Below, piece after piece: positions 8,801 to 17,140 of a stretch of DNA of 54,734 nt. The notes under the pieces are model-generated. The model was not told where the DNA came from and ran no database searches. It saw nothing but the letters and a program-made list of their open reading frames with translations. The position numbers were made by a program, and so were the translations under genes. Source of the stretch: Candidatus Woesearchaeota archaeon (GTDB lineage Archaea > Nanobdellota > Nanobdellia > Woesearchaeales > GCA-2687795); NCBI GenBank assembly GCA_002687795.1, contig NZBG01000004.1:1-54734 (forward strand). The letters are read 5' to 3'. How positions within the stretch are numbered: the first letter of the stretch is position 1; the number at the start of each line of letters is the position of its first letter.

Positions 8801-8864
8801 CGGGCTATTTTGAGCAAAGCGAGAAATAGACCACGGGTTGATAAGGGTGAAACCCTTATGTGGG
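8801..8864 (+). ncRNA. Candidate structured RNA downstream of tRNA-His
   Basis: Two strong stem-loops follow each other: CTATTT (8805-8810) with AAATAG (8824-8829), and ATAAGGGT (8841-8848) with ACCCTTAT (8852-8859) on a GAA loop, extended by CCAC (8831-8834) with GTGG (8860-8863). A copy of the tRNA-His 3' end plus TTTT follows at once. It could be a small RNA processed like the tRNA, or decayed element DNA. No H/ACA or C/D boxes stand out. Confidence 0.35.
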
Positions 8865-8871
8865 ATTTCCT

Positions 8872-8887
8872 CCTACCGCCCTTTTAT
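8872..8887 (+). repeat. att-like repeat copy 2
   Basis: CCTACCGCCCTTTTAT is identical to 8757-8772 (end of tRNA-His plus flank). The stop codon of the minus-strand gene 8884-9804 lies within it. Confidence 0.75.
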
Positions 8888-9804
8888 TCTTTTTTCTTAT
8901 TATTCTGAGTTTCATGAGGTCCTCTTACTGCTCCTTTCGCTAGATAATTACAAAAACCAAAGAGAGCTATTGAGCCAATAACAATTCCTGCACCCCATAA
9001 AAACTGTTTTGGTGTAACGCCTAGTTCAGTAAGACTAATACAAGATCCATCATAAAATTCAGGTGTCTGAGGAGACTCTTCACAAGTTTGGTCTTCACTA
9101 CATTCACACCCTACCAGGGCTGCTGCTCCTAAAGGAATAAGGTTCTTTCCTTTTGTTGAGCGTATATAATCCCATGCGCCCTTTGCTTGTTGAAGAAGTC
9201 TCCGGCTTTCGAGAGACTCATTATTAAGAACATCACTCATGGTTTGAACAACTCTTTCTCTGGACTCAGAAAACATTTCTTCTGCTATTCTTAAATCAGC
9301 TTGGCTTATCAAAGGATTAAACCTGCCACCAGATACATCAGTAGCTCTGTTGGTGATATTATCATCAAGGCTGGTAAGAACCGCTAAATCTCCTCCTAAC
9401 TCAGCAGCAGCCTTATAATCGCCCTCTCCTAAATATACAATTGCCCTGAAAAAGTCTTCACCGCTCCCCCTGACCAATGAGGTATATGAATCAAGGTTTG
9501 CATGATTAGCTTCATAAGCACCTATTAAATGGTCTGCTTTACTAACGGCTTCTCTTACATTTCTCTGCATTAAAAGCCCCGCAGCCTCTTTACCAAGATA
9601 GCCCATCGCTTTTCTGCCTGGGTTCTCACTGTCTCTTTGAAGATTCCCAAAATGAATATAAGCAGCTCCTGCCAAATATTGAGAGGTTGCAACGGAAGCA
9701 TTTAAAGGGCTCAAGCCAAAACGCTCAAACATTACCCTATCAGGCAGTTTTGTTATGCAATATCTGCTTTCAATCTTGAGAGTATCTCTTAATGCACATC
9801 TCAT
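8884..9804 (-). CDS. Unrecognised island protein with C-terminal membrane anchor
   Basis: A 306-residue protein with no family I recognise. Residues about 40-215 look like helical repeats rich in A, E, R and S; a short hydrophobic patch (about 221-231) is followed by a cysteine-rich acidic stretch with five cysteines (about 232-255) and a TM helix near 268-290 with a basic tail. It is the only gene of the tRNA-His island, and its stop lies in the middle att-like repeat. Composition differs somewhat from neighbouring core genes (more A, R, S), consistent with transfer. It may be a host-interaction or defence protein, but nothing in the sequence shows that. Confidence 0.6.
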   Translation of the reverse strand: MRCALRDTLKIESRYCITKLPDRVMFERFGLSPLNASVATSQYLAGAAYIHFGNLQRDSENPGRKAMGYLGKEAAGLLMQRNVREAVSKADHLIGAYEANHANLDSYTSLVRGSGEDFFRAIVYLGEGDYKAAAELGGDLAVLTSLDDNITNRATDVSGGRFNPLISQADLRIAEEMFSESRERVVQTMSDVLNNESLESRRLLQQAKGAWDYIRSTKGKNLIPLGAAALVGCECSEDQTCEESPQTPEFYDGSCISLTELGVTPKQFLWGAGIVIGSIALFGFCNYLAKGAVRGPHETQNNKKKE

Positions 9805-9884
9805 AGATGCTGTGAACCAATGTTTTTTTATAAAACTTTCTTCCCTTGACTACTTTAGGATAGTAGTGCTCAATTCACCCAAAC

Positions 9885-9907
9885 CAATTCTCGCCTACCG
9901 CCCTTTT
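9885..9907 (+). repeat. att-like repeat copy 3 (distal end of tRNA-His island)
   Basis: Identical over 23 nt to 8748-8770. It marks the outer end of the island, 4 nt before the end of the CYTH-domain gene on the other strand. Confidence 0.8.
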
Positions 9908-9910
9908 TCC

Positions 9911-10495
9911 CTAAACAATATTACGTTTCTCAGCGAAGATTGCTGAGATTGGCTTGAAGCTAACTAAATCTTTTGGAATCTTCAGAGCATTTAAGGCCTT
10001 TTCAATCTCTTCCTTTGCTTTCTTTGGGTCTTCCCCTTCGAATTCAAGTTCTCCGCTCCAGCCCAGACCTTCTATATGTTCAGCTACTGTCTTAAATCCA
10101 TATTTTGGTATATCCCACATGCTTGCATTCTCTTTTCTGACAGAAAACCAGGGTTCAAACCCCAAATCCCTGAGCAATGATCTGCAGATGTTCAGCTCTC
10201 CGCTGAATAATGCTACCTTTCCATCCGGATAGAGAGCTCTTTTAAATTTTATATCCCCAAGTGAAATAACTTCGTTCTTGACAAAGAAGATTGTAGTAGG
10301 CTTCTGTGGGCTTTTCCATTCCCTTATTCTTAGATTCTTTTCAACAAGGTTCCATTTTTCCTTAACCGGCCTGAAATAATAATCAGTGAATTCATAAGGA
10401 TAAACCAGTTTAGCTTCCAGTTCTTTTAACCTATCCTCAAAGCTTTTTATATCTTCAATAGTAAACCTTACTTCACATTCAAATAAAGACGCCAT
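9911..10495 (-). CDS. CYTH-domain protein (CyaB / class IV adenylate cyclase-like)
   Basis: A 194-residue protein with the CYTH triphosphate-tunnel plan. It opens with the modified ExExK strand FECEVRF, then has charged strands (LRIREW, IFFVKNE, GDIKFKRAL), RKENASMWD in the place of the usual basic strand with an acidic partner, and a C-terminal EGLGWSGELEFEGE strand. Archaeal members are annotated as class IV adenylate cyclase or triphosphatase; the true substrate is unknown. The third residue of the signature is C-E-V rather than plain E-x-E-x-K, so activity is uncertain. It ends next to the distal att-like repeat. Confidence 0.85.
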   Translation of the reverse strand: MASLFECEVRFTIEDIKSFEDRLKELEAKLVYPYEFTDYYFRPVKEKWNLVEKNLRIREWKSPQKPTTIFFVKNEVISLGDIKFKRALYPDGKVALFSGELNICRSLLRDLGFEPWFSVRKENASMWDIPKYGFKTVAEHIEGLGWSGELEFEGEDPKKAKEEIEKALNALKIPKDLVSFKPISAIFAEKRNIV

Positions 10496-10540
10496 AATTT
10501 AATATAAAATAAGTTAATCTTATAAGTGTCTTACTATTTT

Positions 10541-11533
10541 ATGAAGAACAAAATGATCTGCCTGGGAATAGAATCAACAGCTCACACCTTTGGAGCAGGA
10601 ATAATTAATAGCAAAGGAAAACCTTTAGCCAATGTTAAAGACAGTTACACATCTGAAAAGGAAGGCATTCATCCTTCTAAAGCTAAAGAGCATCATATCA
10701 AAGTAGCAGACAAAGTAATAAAAGATGCTCTAAAACAGGCAAATCTAACTCTAAAAGATGTTGACATAATCTCATTCAGCCAAGGTCCTGGACTGCCGCC
10801 CTGTCTTGTAGTAGGCATGGAAAAAGCCAAAGAGCTAAGCAAAAAGCTAAACATCCCTTTAGTAGGCGTCAACCACTGCATTGCTCATCTAAGCATCGGA
10901 GAGTTAACAACAGGTTGTAAAAATTCTGTTCTGTTGTATGTAAGCGGCGCCAACACACAAATCATTGCTTATGAAGGCGGGAAGTACAGAATATTTGGAG
11001 AAACCTTAGACATGGGAATAGGCAACTTCATTGACTCATTTGCAAGATACATAGGAATAGGCTTTCCTGGCGGCCCAAAGATTCAAAAGTTAGCTGAAGA
11101 AACTAATAATTATATAGAACTACCTTACTCTGTAAAAGGCATGGATGTTTCTGTTACCGGTATATTAACCAACCTCAAAAATAAGATGGACAGCAACAAT
11201 TATTCAAAAGCTGAGCTTGCTTATTCCTTGCAGGAAACAGTATTTGCAATGTTAACAGAAGTAGCAGAAAGGGCAATGGCGCACTGCCAGAAAAAAGAGC
11301 TTTTATTAGGCGGCGGAGTTGCCTGCAATACAAGGCTGCAGGAGATGTCAAACATTATGTGCAGGGAAAGAAACGCAAAATGCTTTGTCCCGCCCAGAGA
11401 TGTTCTTGTTGATAATGCTCTCATGATAGCATGGCAGGGCATATTAGAAAAAAAGAAGGCATCTAAGGCTTTAAGTAATGTTGACATCAAACCTCACTGG
11501 AGGACTGACCATGTAGATGTAGACTGGAGATAA
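10541..11533 (+). CDS. kae1: Kae1/TsaD, tRNA threonylcarbamoyladenosine transferase subunit
   Basis: A protein of about 330 residues and the catalytic subunit of KEOPS, which makes t6A37 in ANN-decoding tRNAs. It has the ASKHA fold signature MICLGIESTAHTFGAGI, the metal-site histidines in GVNHCIAHLS, the nucleotide loop LLGGGVACNTRL and the final D of VDNALMIAWQG. I start at ATG 10541 rather than the GTG at 10526; ATG 10553 is also possible. No Bud32 kinase is fused, although many archaea have that fusion. The stop is 1 nt from the convergent zinc-ribbon gene. Confidence 0.95.
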   Translation: MKNKMICLGIESTAHTFGAGIINSKGKPLANVKDSYTSEKEGIHPSKAKEHHIKVADKVIKDALKQANLTLKDVDIISFSQGPGLPPCLVVGMEKAKELSKKLNIPLVGVNHCIAHLSIGELTTGCKNSVLLYVSGANTQIIAYEGGKYRIFGETLDMGIGNFIDSFARYIGIGFPGGPKIQKLAEETNNYIELPYSVKGMDVSVTGILTNLKNKMDSNNYSKAELAYSLQETVFAMLTEVAERAMAHCQKKELLLGGGVACNTRLQEMSNIMCRERNAKCFVPPRDVLVDNALMIAWQGILEKKKASKALSNVDIKPHWRTDHVDVDWR

Positions 11534-11534
11534 A

Positions 11535-11702
11535 TCACTTCATCCCATGCGCCTTCTCAAACTTCTTCTCTTCTTTTGGTGCTAAAGGCTCAAAAATAAG
11601 GCCGCAGTCTTTGCATATAACCTGTTGCTTTCTATCGTTATATATTATATTTGAGCTGCCACAATCAGGGCAGTCTTTTATTTCATGTATGTCTTTTACC
11701 AT
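11535..11702 (-). CDS. TFIIB-type zinc-ribbon mini-protein
   Basis: A 55-residue protein of which nearly all is one zinc ribbon: CPDCG at 11-15 and CKDCG at 30-34, spaced as in the N-terminal ribbon of archaeal TFB, followed by FEPLAPKEEKKFEKAHGMK. It lacks the cyclin folds of a true TFB, so it is not a general factor by itself. Stand-alone ribbons of this type are common in DPANN genomes and may bind nucleic acid or RNA polymerase (inference). The start ATG is at 11702; the gene converges on kae1. Confidence 0.8.
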   Translation of the reverse strand: MVKDIHEIKDCPDCGSSNIIYNDRKQQVICKDCGLIFEPLAPKEEKKFEKAHGMK

Positions 11703-11820
11703 ACTGTAGGGTTCTTCTTCCTTACTTTATAAAATTTGTATACACTAACCTGTATATTTCCTGATGAAAAACTCTAAAATTCTAAAAATAATATACATAT
11801 TGCTGAATTAAAAGAAAAAG

Positions 11821-11830
11821 TTTTTATATC
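11821..11830 (+). promoter_or_regulatory. TATA box of the GfcR-like gene
   Basis: TTTTTATATC preceded by an A-rich BRE-like stretch (AAAAAG), centred 27 nt before the ATG at 11853. This spacing implies a leaderless transcript. Confidence 0.6.
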
Positions 11831-11852
11831 TTAAACGCCTTGCAGGTATAAA

Positions 11853-12560
11853 ATGCACTATCTGAATAGTGTAAAAGAGAAAATCTTTGCTGTTGATTGT
11901 TTGAGGTTCTTAAAAGAAAGCAAAACATTCAGGGAGCTATCCAAGGAACTAAATCTGCCTATTGGCGTTTTAAACAGATACATAAATGGTTATGTTCTCC
12001 CAAAAAGCCAAAGGGCTTCTGAAATAATAGACTTGTTTTACAAGAGCTACTATAAAGGTTTTATCCAGGATTTATCTAAGAATGGCTCTAACAAGCTTTT
12101 CATCACTTATACTATTCTTTCAAGGCCAAAACTTCTTAACTTCATAGCAGGAGATGCAGCAGGGAAATTTAACACAAAAATAGACAAGGTAATAACTTCT
12201 GCAGTTAACGGCATTCCTTTGGCTGTTAAAATAGCTGATTACTTGGATTGTGACTCTGTATATGTTAAAAAGAAAAAGGAAATAGCGTTATCTGACTATT
12301 ATGTTTCAAATAATGTACTGGAAGATAAGCCAACCACAACACCGTTTTACCTTCCAAAGCATCTCCTTAAAAAGAAAGATGGTGTATTAATAATAGATGA
12401 TGTTATAAGGAGTGGCTCTACCGTATTATCATTGATAAATATCTGCGAACAGGCGAATGTAAATATTGTAGGGATTTTTGCTGTTTTTATAACTAAAAGC
12501 GCCTACCAACGATTTAAGAAAGACTACAAGACAGAATATGTTATAATAGGAGAAGATTGA
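11853..12560 (+). CDS. PyrE/GfcR-like phosphoribosyltransferase-fold regulator
   Basis: This 235-residue protein has an N-terminal helix-turn-helix (about 15-60; FRELSKELNLPIGVLNRYI) fused to a type I phosphoribosyltransferase domain whose PRPP loop, VLIIDDVIRSGST, lies at about 179-191. The same build is found in GfcR of haloarchaea and in bacterial PurR, which sense PRPP or nucleotides rather than act as enzymes. I therefore read it as a transcription regulator of nucleotide or sugar metabolism, not a catalytic PRTase (family knowledge plus inference). It is transcribed alone from a leaderless promoter. Confidence 0.82.
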   Translation: MHYLNSVKEKIFAVDCLRFLKESKTFRELSKELNLPIGVLNRYINGYVLPKSQRASEIIDLFYKSYYKGFIQDLSKNGSNKLFITYTILSRPKLLNFIAGDAAGKFNTKIDKVITSAVNGIPLAVKIADYLDCDSVYVKKKKEIALSDYYVSNNVLEDKPTTTPFYLPKHLLKKKDGVLIIDDVIRSGSTVLSLINICEQANVNIVGIFAVFITKSAYQRFKKDYKTEYVIIGED

Positions 12561-12566
12561 GAAAGA

Positions 12567-12575
12567 TTTTTATAC
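12567..12575 (+). promoter_or_regulatory. TATA box of the eL33 gene
   Basis: TTTTTATAC centred about 26 nt before the ATG at 12597, just after the upstream gene ends; this suggests an independent leaderless transcript. Confidence 0.55.
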
Positions 12576-12596
12576 TGATAATAAATACTTCTCTGT

Positions 12597-12854
12597 ATGC
12601 AAGCTGTTATCGTAAATTTCAGGAGAGGAAGGCATACTCAGACATGCAACCAGATGGTTATAAAACCAGCTGAGGTTAACGATAAAGATAAGGCTAAAGA
12701 GCTGATAGGCAAGACTGTTACATGGAAAAGCCCTGCAGGAAAGCAGATAAAAGGCAAGATAACAAAAGAGCATGGAAATTCTGGAGCAGTAAGGGCTTTG
12801 TTTGAAAGGGGCATGCCAGGGCAAAGTATTGGGAATTCTGTTAAGATAGAATAA
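12597..12854 (+). CDS. rpl35ae: Ribosomal protein eL33 (L35Ae)
   Basis: An 85-residue protein matching archaeal/eukaryotic L35Ae. The signatures are NFRRGRHTQTCNQMVIKP at 7-24, the strand GKTVTWKSP and the C-terminal HGNSGAVRALFERGMPGQSIG, with full family length. It is a component of the large ribosomal subunit. Absent from bacteria, so it is a firm marker for an archaeal (or eukaryotic) genome. Confidence 0.96.
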   Translation: MQAVIVNFRRGRHTQTCNQMVIKPAEVNDKDKAKELIGKTVTWKSPAGKQIKGKITKEHGNSGAVRALFERGMPGQSIGNSVKIE

Positions 12855-12867
12855 TAATACTTACATT

Positions 12868-13050
12868 CTAACTCGGAAGGTAATAAGCAACATTACTTAC
12901 AAAATATAGAAAGCAAACAAATCCAATCAAATGCGCAAAAAGGTTAACCTTCCCAGTAAAAAGAAACCATAAATAAATTACCCAGTAAAAGTTCATTGCA
13001 AATCTATTAGCTTCATAAAATAGGATTAATAATCCCCTTATAGCGCTCAT
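12868..13050 (-). CDS. Small membrane protein, rhomboid-like fragment
   Basis: A 60-residue protein with two hydrophobic helices. The second has the A-H-L-x-G-F pattern (38-43) seen in the last TM helix of rhomboid proteases, but the catalytic GxS helix is missing, so it is either a trimmed remnant or an unrelated small protein. It looks expressed: a strong Shine-Dalgarno AAGGAGG precedes the ATG at 13050, and a minus-strand TATA box CTATATAAATC lies at 13093-13103. Confidence 0.55.
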   Translation of the reverse strand: MSAIRGLLILFYEANRFAMNFYWVIYLWFLFTGKVNLFAHLIGFVCFLYFVSNVAYYLPS

Positions 13051-13092
13051 TAATCAGCCTCCTTGGCTATATTAACCAAAGGATTCTAATTA

Positions 13093-13103
13093 GATTTATA
13101 TAG
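13093..13103 (-). promoter_or_regulatory. TATA box of the small rhomboid-like gene
   Basis: CTATATAAATC on the minus strand, about 48 nt before the ATG at 13050. The transcript would have a leader of roughly 20 nt carrying the GGAGG ribosome site. Confidence 0.5.
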
Positions 13104-13157
13104 TTTGCTTTTAAATCCAAAACCTTAAAATAATAAAGCCTAATACTTAGTCTTAAA

Positions 13158-13874
13158 ATGAAAACCTTCATCATGATCCCAACCTATAACGAGAAAGAGA
13201 ACATAGCCAGTCTTATAAAAGAGATTCTCAGCCTGAACATAAAAGATATAGAAATTGTGGTGGTTGATGATAACAGCCCTGATGAAACATGGAAGATTGT
13301 AGAAGATATCTCTAAGAAAGATAAAAGGGTTCACCTTCTGCTAAGGAAAGAAAACAGGGGGAGAGGCTATGCAGGCCGTGCTGGCTATAAATACAGCCTT
13401 GAGCATGCAGCAGATTATATCATAGAGATGGATGCTGATCTTAGCCATAACCCTTGTTATATACCAAGGCTCTTAGAAAAGGTAAAAGAAGCTGATTTAG
13501 CGATTGGCTCCAGGAGGATAAAAGGCGGCAAAGAGGAAGGAAGAGGTTTAGTAAGAAAAATAATAACAATCTTTGCAAACCTCTACATAAGAATAATGCT
13601 TGGTTTAAAGGTAAAAGACTGTAATTCAGGGTTTAGATGCTTCAGAAGGAAAGTTCTGGAAACAATCAATGTTGATAAATTGACTTCTAAAGGGCCTTCT
13701 ATTGTTCAGGAGGTTTTATTCAAGGCGAAACTGAAAGGCTTTAGAATAGAAGAGGTTCCCATTGTGTTCAAAGACAGGGAGCTTGGAAAGAGCAAGCTCG
13801 GCTTAAAACAGCTTGCTGCAGGCTATTGGATGGTTTTAAAGCTTAAGGTAATGCATTTATTTGGGGCTATTTAA
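13158..13874 (+). CDS. GT2 glycosyltransferase, dolichol-phosphate mannosyltransferase-like
   Basis: This 238-residue protein is a GT-A glycosyltransferase of family 2. It has PTYNEKENI at 8-16, the nucleotide-binding VVVDDNSPDET at about 33-43, the metal-binding DAD at about 93-95, and the C-terminal DCNSGFRCFRR and RELGKSKLG region of the DPM1 type. It transfers a hexose from a nucleotide sugar to dolichol phosphate for surface glycan synthesis (family knowledge). There is no C-terminal TM domain, as in single-domain eukaryotic DPM1. Likely a housekeeping cell-envelope gene. Confidence 0.9.
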   Translation: MKTFIMIPTYNEKENIASLIKEILSLNIKDIEIVVVDDNSPDETWKIVEDISKKDKRVHLLLRKENRGRGYAGRAGYKYSLEHAADYIIEMDADLSHNPCYIPRLLEKVKEADLAIGSRRIKGGKEEGRGLVRKIITIFANLYIRIMLGLKVKDCNSGFRCFRRKVLETINVDKLTSKGPSIVQEVLFKAKLKGFRIEEVPIVFKDRELGKSKLGLKQLAAGYWMVLKLKVMHLFGAI

Positions 13875-13925
13875 ACAATATTAAAACAAAAAACTTATAA
13901 GTAATAGTTACTCTCTAATAATAAA

Positions 13926-14456
13926 ATGATGCCCTTTAAACCGGTGAATTTAGAGGATCTTGTAGCCCATGAAACATTATATGTAGTTCCTAAACAAAAA
14001 ACTTGGTGGGAGTATACTGGGTCTAAGCTTGATAAAGTAGCATACCATGCTGCTAAAACTAAAGAACAAATACAGAGGGCAAGGGAACCACAATATGAAA
14101 GACATTCTGGACCAGGTGCTGTGTTCAAGAGATTTGATCCTCCAGAAGACTTCTCTGAAGGCTCGATTGAGAGGGTGGACGATAATACCTATAAAATAAC
14201 CTATGGTGAGGAAACAATCTACAGGGCTATGAGCAAGAATGGCAAATGGACATTTGTGTATGCTAAACACCAGGATGATAAAGGCAATGAGATAATGAGG
14301 TCTACTTGTAAAGAGCTAAATGAAGAATACAGAAATAATGAAGAGCATCTGGAGAGATTAGCGTTTGATGATTACTGTAAACTTAAAACACATGTGTTGA
14401 AGGAATATAATCTTATATCAGATGCTGTTCCTTGTTTGGTTAAAAGGGCTGCATAG
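13926..14456 (+). CDS. Unrecognised acidic/basic soluble protein
   Basis: A 176-residue soluble protein that I do not recognise. The N-terminal third is W/Y/K-rich (KQKTWWEYTG), the middle has a beta hairpin (NTYKITYGEETIYRAM) and the C terminus is helical with scattered cysteines. TATA-like ACTTATAAG lies around 13889, some 35 nt before the ATG. Followed by another unknown gene in the same direction but with its own promoter. Confidence 0.65.
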   Translation: MMPFKPVNLEDLVAHETLYVVPKQKTWWEYTGSKLDKVAYHAAKTKEQIQRAREPQYERHSGPGAVFKRFDPPEDFSEGSIERVDDNTYKITYGEETIYRAMSKNGKWTFVYAKHQDDKGNEIMRSTCKELNEEYRNNEEHLERLAFDDYCKLKTHVLKEYNLISDAVPCLVKRAA

Positions 14457-14502
14457 GTAGCTTAAAAACCTTTTTTAAAGTATCTTCTAGTAAAAATAGA
14501 AA

Positions 14503-14516
14503 GGTTTATATATAAT
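14503..14516 (+). promoter_or_regulatory. TATA box of the 615-residue gene
   Basis: GGTTTATATATAAT, a near-consensus archaeal TATA box, about 35 nt before the ATG at 14545. Confidence 0.6.
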
Positions 14517-14544
14517 GAATTAATACTTACTAATAAGTGATAAA

Positions 14545-16392
14545 ATGGCAAAAAATTCACTAAATGGAACAAATGCTCAAAGGACAGTATGGCCTTATAT
14601 AGGACAATTTGATACTTTTGGTCAGATTGATGAGTCCTTAAGATATGTAAATGGTATAAGGTTGTTGTCTACTAAAACCGAAGACATGGAAGATTTATGT
14701 GAACTTGGCAGGCATCTTCTGGTTTTGGCATATAAAAATGCAAGATATAAGCAAGTAGGGGGAAAAAGAATTCTCAGAAAAAAAGAAGATATAGATGATA
14801 TTCTTAATGAAAGGGTGTCTGATCTTAATCTTATTTTATACGATGAAAAAACTAAGAAATCAAATACTCGTAAGGTCAGAATTGGAAATTTAATTATTCA
14901 GGAATATCTGAATAATGCCTCTGAAGAAGAGAAAGAAGATATGGGATTAAGAGAAAGAGGTGGTTTGATAAGAATGATTAGAGGTCTTGAAAGAAAGTTT
15001 CATATGACTTACTTAACAACTTATGATAGCTCTAAAATTACTCGTTTGAAAGATATCAAAGAAGGCATTGATGATGAAAGTATCCAGGGAACATTAGATG
15101 ACATAATCGCAGAAAACAAAAGAGAGCTGGAAGAGCAGAAAGAAGAAGATAAAATTGACCAAAAGCTTTCTGTTGGCCAGTTGATGAATACTTATTTTAA
15201 TACTATAAAGGGAAAAATTGATGGTATCTTATTAAGTACTGAATTATATGGCGAATCAGAACATGGAAAAGAAGGTGAAAACAAAAAACCAGAAGATAAA
15301 AACAAATATAACTTTCTTAAAGGATTAGGAAATGACTTGGTTAAAGTATTAGCAGAAACTTTGCCAGAGATTGCAACCCAGGCTTATAGAGGGTCTGGAG
15401 AACCAAGCAAGAAACTGCATGAAATGTTATATGGTTTTGGTGCTGCATTCGAGCAGATCCCCAGTTATTTGGAGGTAGCTAAATATGAAGTTGCTATGAA
15501 CGACCTAAATAAGGGAATAACAAATATATTAACAGCGCTTAAAGGAATGGATGTTGACAAAGCAATAGACACCTTAGCAAGGTTAAATACAACTGTGCAG
15601 GAAGACCCTGGGAAACTGAATGGCCGTCCCTTACTTAGATTTTTCCTTAAGTTTTTCTTATCAAAAACAAAATATAGCAGAGGATATCATAAGTATGATG
15701 AAGATACGCCAAGATACAGGGAACTTGCAGTAGAAAAGAAAGAAGAATATAGAAAAGAAGCAACAACTGATAGTTTTAGAAACAACTATAGGAAATTTAT
15801 AAACCATGAACAGCTTATGTTAAAACATAAATCTCTCAGAAACAAGTTAGAGCTCTTAAGCAAGGAAACCATAACAGAAAATAAAGAGAACGGCGGTGAT
15901 GACCTTGAAGGATGGGTAAACATTGCAGAAGGCGAATTCGCAGATATATTCCATAAAAACCATTATGTTATGGAAAGAGTTAGAGGAGATGCTCAGTTTA
16001 GAAAAGAAATAACACATTATGCAGGAAAGATCTATAACTCAATATGTGGAAATATCAATGGAATAGCCGATGAAAGAGAATTAAGACATTCCTTAAGAGA
16101 AATCAGGTATCAGCTTGAACTCAGGAAAACAGGAGTTCATAGAGAAGATACAGAAGATTTCAAAAATATCTTAGCTGGGATTGCTTATTATTCTACTAAA
16201 CACAATGTTCTAGAAATGACCAGCCAGTCATTGTTCGATTTCTTATTGGAAAAGACAGATAAGCATAATGCCTTAAGTGTTGAAGAGCGAGACCAGGCAG
16301 AGAAGTATAGAGAGAGATTAAGGATATATGAGGAAGGTCCTACTAAACCTGAAGTAACCAATGTAACAGAAGGGTTAGCAAATACAGGTTAA
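14545..16392 (+). CDS. Large helical protein of unknown function
   Basis: A 615-residue soluble protein, highly charged and predicted almost wholly alpha-helical, with no signal peptide, membrane segment or motif that I can assign. A strongly charged linker occurs near 190-215 and 235-255 (runs of E, K and D). It has a strong promoter but a GTGAT ribosome site close to the ATG. Its neighbours do not suggest a function. The size and the lone-gene arrangement resemble lineage-specific DPANN proteins of structural or host-contact roles, but that is guesswork. Confidence 0.7.
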   Translation: MAKNSLNGTNAQRTVWPYIGQFDTFGQIDESLRYVNGIRLLSTKTEDMEDLCELGRHLLVLAYKNARYKQVGGKRILRKKEDIDDILNERVSDLNLILYDEKTKKSNTRKVRIGNLIIQEYLNNASEEEKEDMGLRERGGLIRMIRGLERKFHMTYLTTYDSSKITRLKDIKEGIDDESIQGTLDDIIAENKRELEEQKEEDKIDQKLSVGQLMNTYFNTIKGKIDGILLSTELYGESEHGKEGENKKPEDKNKYNFLKGLGNDLVKVLAETLPEIATQAYRGSGEPSKKLHEMLYGFGAAFEQIPSYLEVAKYEVAMNDLNKGITNILTALKGMDVDKAIDTLARLNTTVQEDPGKLNGRPLLRFFLKFFLSKTKYSRGYHKYDEDTPRYRELAVEKKEEYRKEATTDSFRNNYRKFINHEQLMLKHKSLRNKLELLSKETITENKENGGDDLEGWVNIAEGEFADIFHKNHYVMERVRGDAQFRKEITHYAGKIYNSICGNINGIADERELRHSLREIRYQLELRKTGVHREDTEDFKNILAGIAYYSTKHNVLEMTSQSLFDFLLEKTDKHNALSVEERDQAEKYRERLRIYEEGPTKPEVTNVTEGLANTG

Positions 16393-16399
16393 TGTTTTC

Positions 16400-16975
16400 T
16401 TAGACCTTTACAACATACTCAAAATAATCGTCCCAGGGATTCTCAAGTTTCATCATCTGCTTTATAGAAAGCTTCTCAAAATGCTTTCTGAAAGGTCTCA
16501 TAGAATTCCCATGCGCAGAAATAGCAACATTAACCTTTTCCTTTTTCATCTTTTTCAATAAATCTTTGATAAAAGAATTAACCCTTTTCTCTACCATCTT
16601 CACGCTTTCCCCCTTAGGCGGGGGGACATCATAACTCCTATGCCATATATCAAACTGCTTTTTACCATGCTTCTCGATTATTGTTTTATGGTAATGTCCT
16701 TGCAGTCTTCCATAACATCTCTCAATCATCCTGTTATCTGTGATCACTTTCTTGCATTCAGGATGATATTCTAGAACAGGCTTTAATGTATCCTTTGATC
16801 TAGAAAGTCTTGTCTTATAAGCAACCTGAAATCTTTTATTCTTCAGTTTCTTAGCAACCTTCTTAGCGTCTTTTATACCTTTAGGAGTTAGCTTAGAATC
16901 CTTCCATCCGGTAAACCTTTTATCCCTGTTAAAATATGTCTGGCCATGCCTGAATAAATAAATATGAAGTTTCAT
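16400..16975 (-). CDS. Histidine phosphatase superfamily protein (phosphoglycerate mutase-like)
   Basis: A protein of about 191 residues of the branch 1 histidine phosphatase family. The phosphohistidine site is FRHGQT (8-13), with the second basic site RLSRSKDT, the GpmA-like acidic motif ERCYGRLQG and the second histidine in ISAHGNSMR. The ERxYGxLxG and SAHGNS motifs fit cofactor-dependent phosphoglycerate mutase, so a glycolytic role is plausible; a general phosphatase is the alternative. AAGGAG lies 10 nt before ATG 16975 and 4 nt before GTG 16981; I chose the ATG because the fold starts there. Confidence 0.88.
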   Translation of the reverse strand: MKLHIYLFRHGQTYFNRDKRFTGWKDSKLTPKGIKDAKKVAKKLKNKRFQVAYKTRLSRSKDTLKPVLEYHPECKKVITDNRMIERCYGRLQGHYHKTIIEKHGKKQFDIWHRSYDVPPPKGESVKMVEKRVNSFIKDLLKKMKKEKVNVAISAHGNSMRPFRKHFEKLSIKQMMKLENPWDDYFEYVVKV

Positions 16976-17140
16976 ACACACAAAACTCCTTTTCCATTAA
17001 TATAAATCTTTCTTTTATATGTTAGTCTTTTAATGTAGTATCAAAAAATATATATAGGAGTATATACAAAAATAAGCTTAATATTTGATAGATCAGGAAA
17101 TATAATAAAAAAAGGAAAGAAAAAAGGAGGTGTTTAAAGA

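Larger units (their letters stand above)
8748..9907. mobile_element. Small island at the 3' end of tRNA-His, flanked by att-like repeats
   Basis: The last 18 nt of tRNA-His plus 5 nt downstream (8748-8770) recur exactly, 23 of 23, at 9885-9907. A third, shorter copy of 16 nt (8757-8772) recurs at 8872-8887. Duplication of a tRNA 3' end in direct orientation is the footprint of tyrosine-recombinase integration. Between the outer copies lie a structured non-coding segment and one minus-strand gene (8884-9804) whose stop codon falls within the middle repeat. No integrase gene is present, so this is a remnant or is mobilised in trans (inference). The middle copy suggests two successive insertions. 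Confidence 0.7.

Noticed and set aside
11853..12560. A second catalytic orotate or adenine phosphoribosyltransferase
   Set aside because: The fused N-terminal helix-turn-helix and separation from pyrimidine genes fit a GfcR/PurR-like regulator better.
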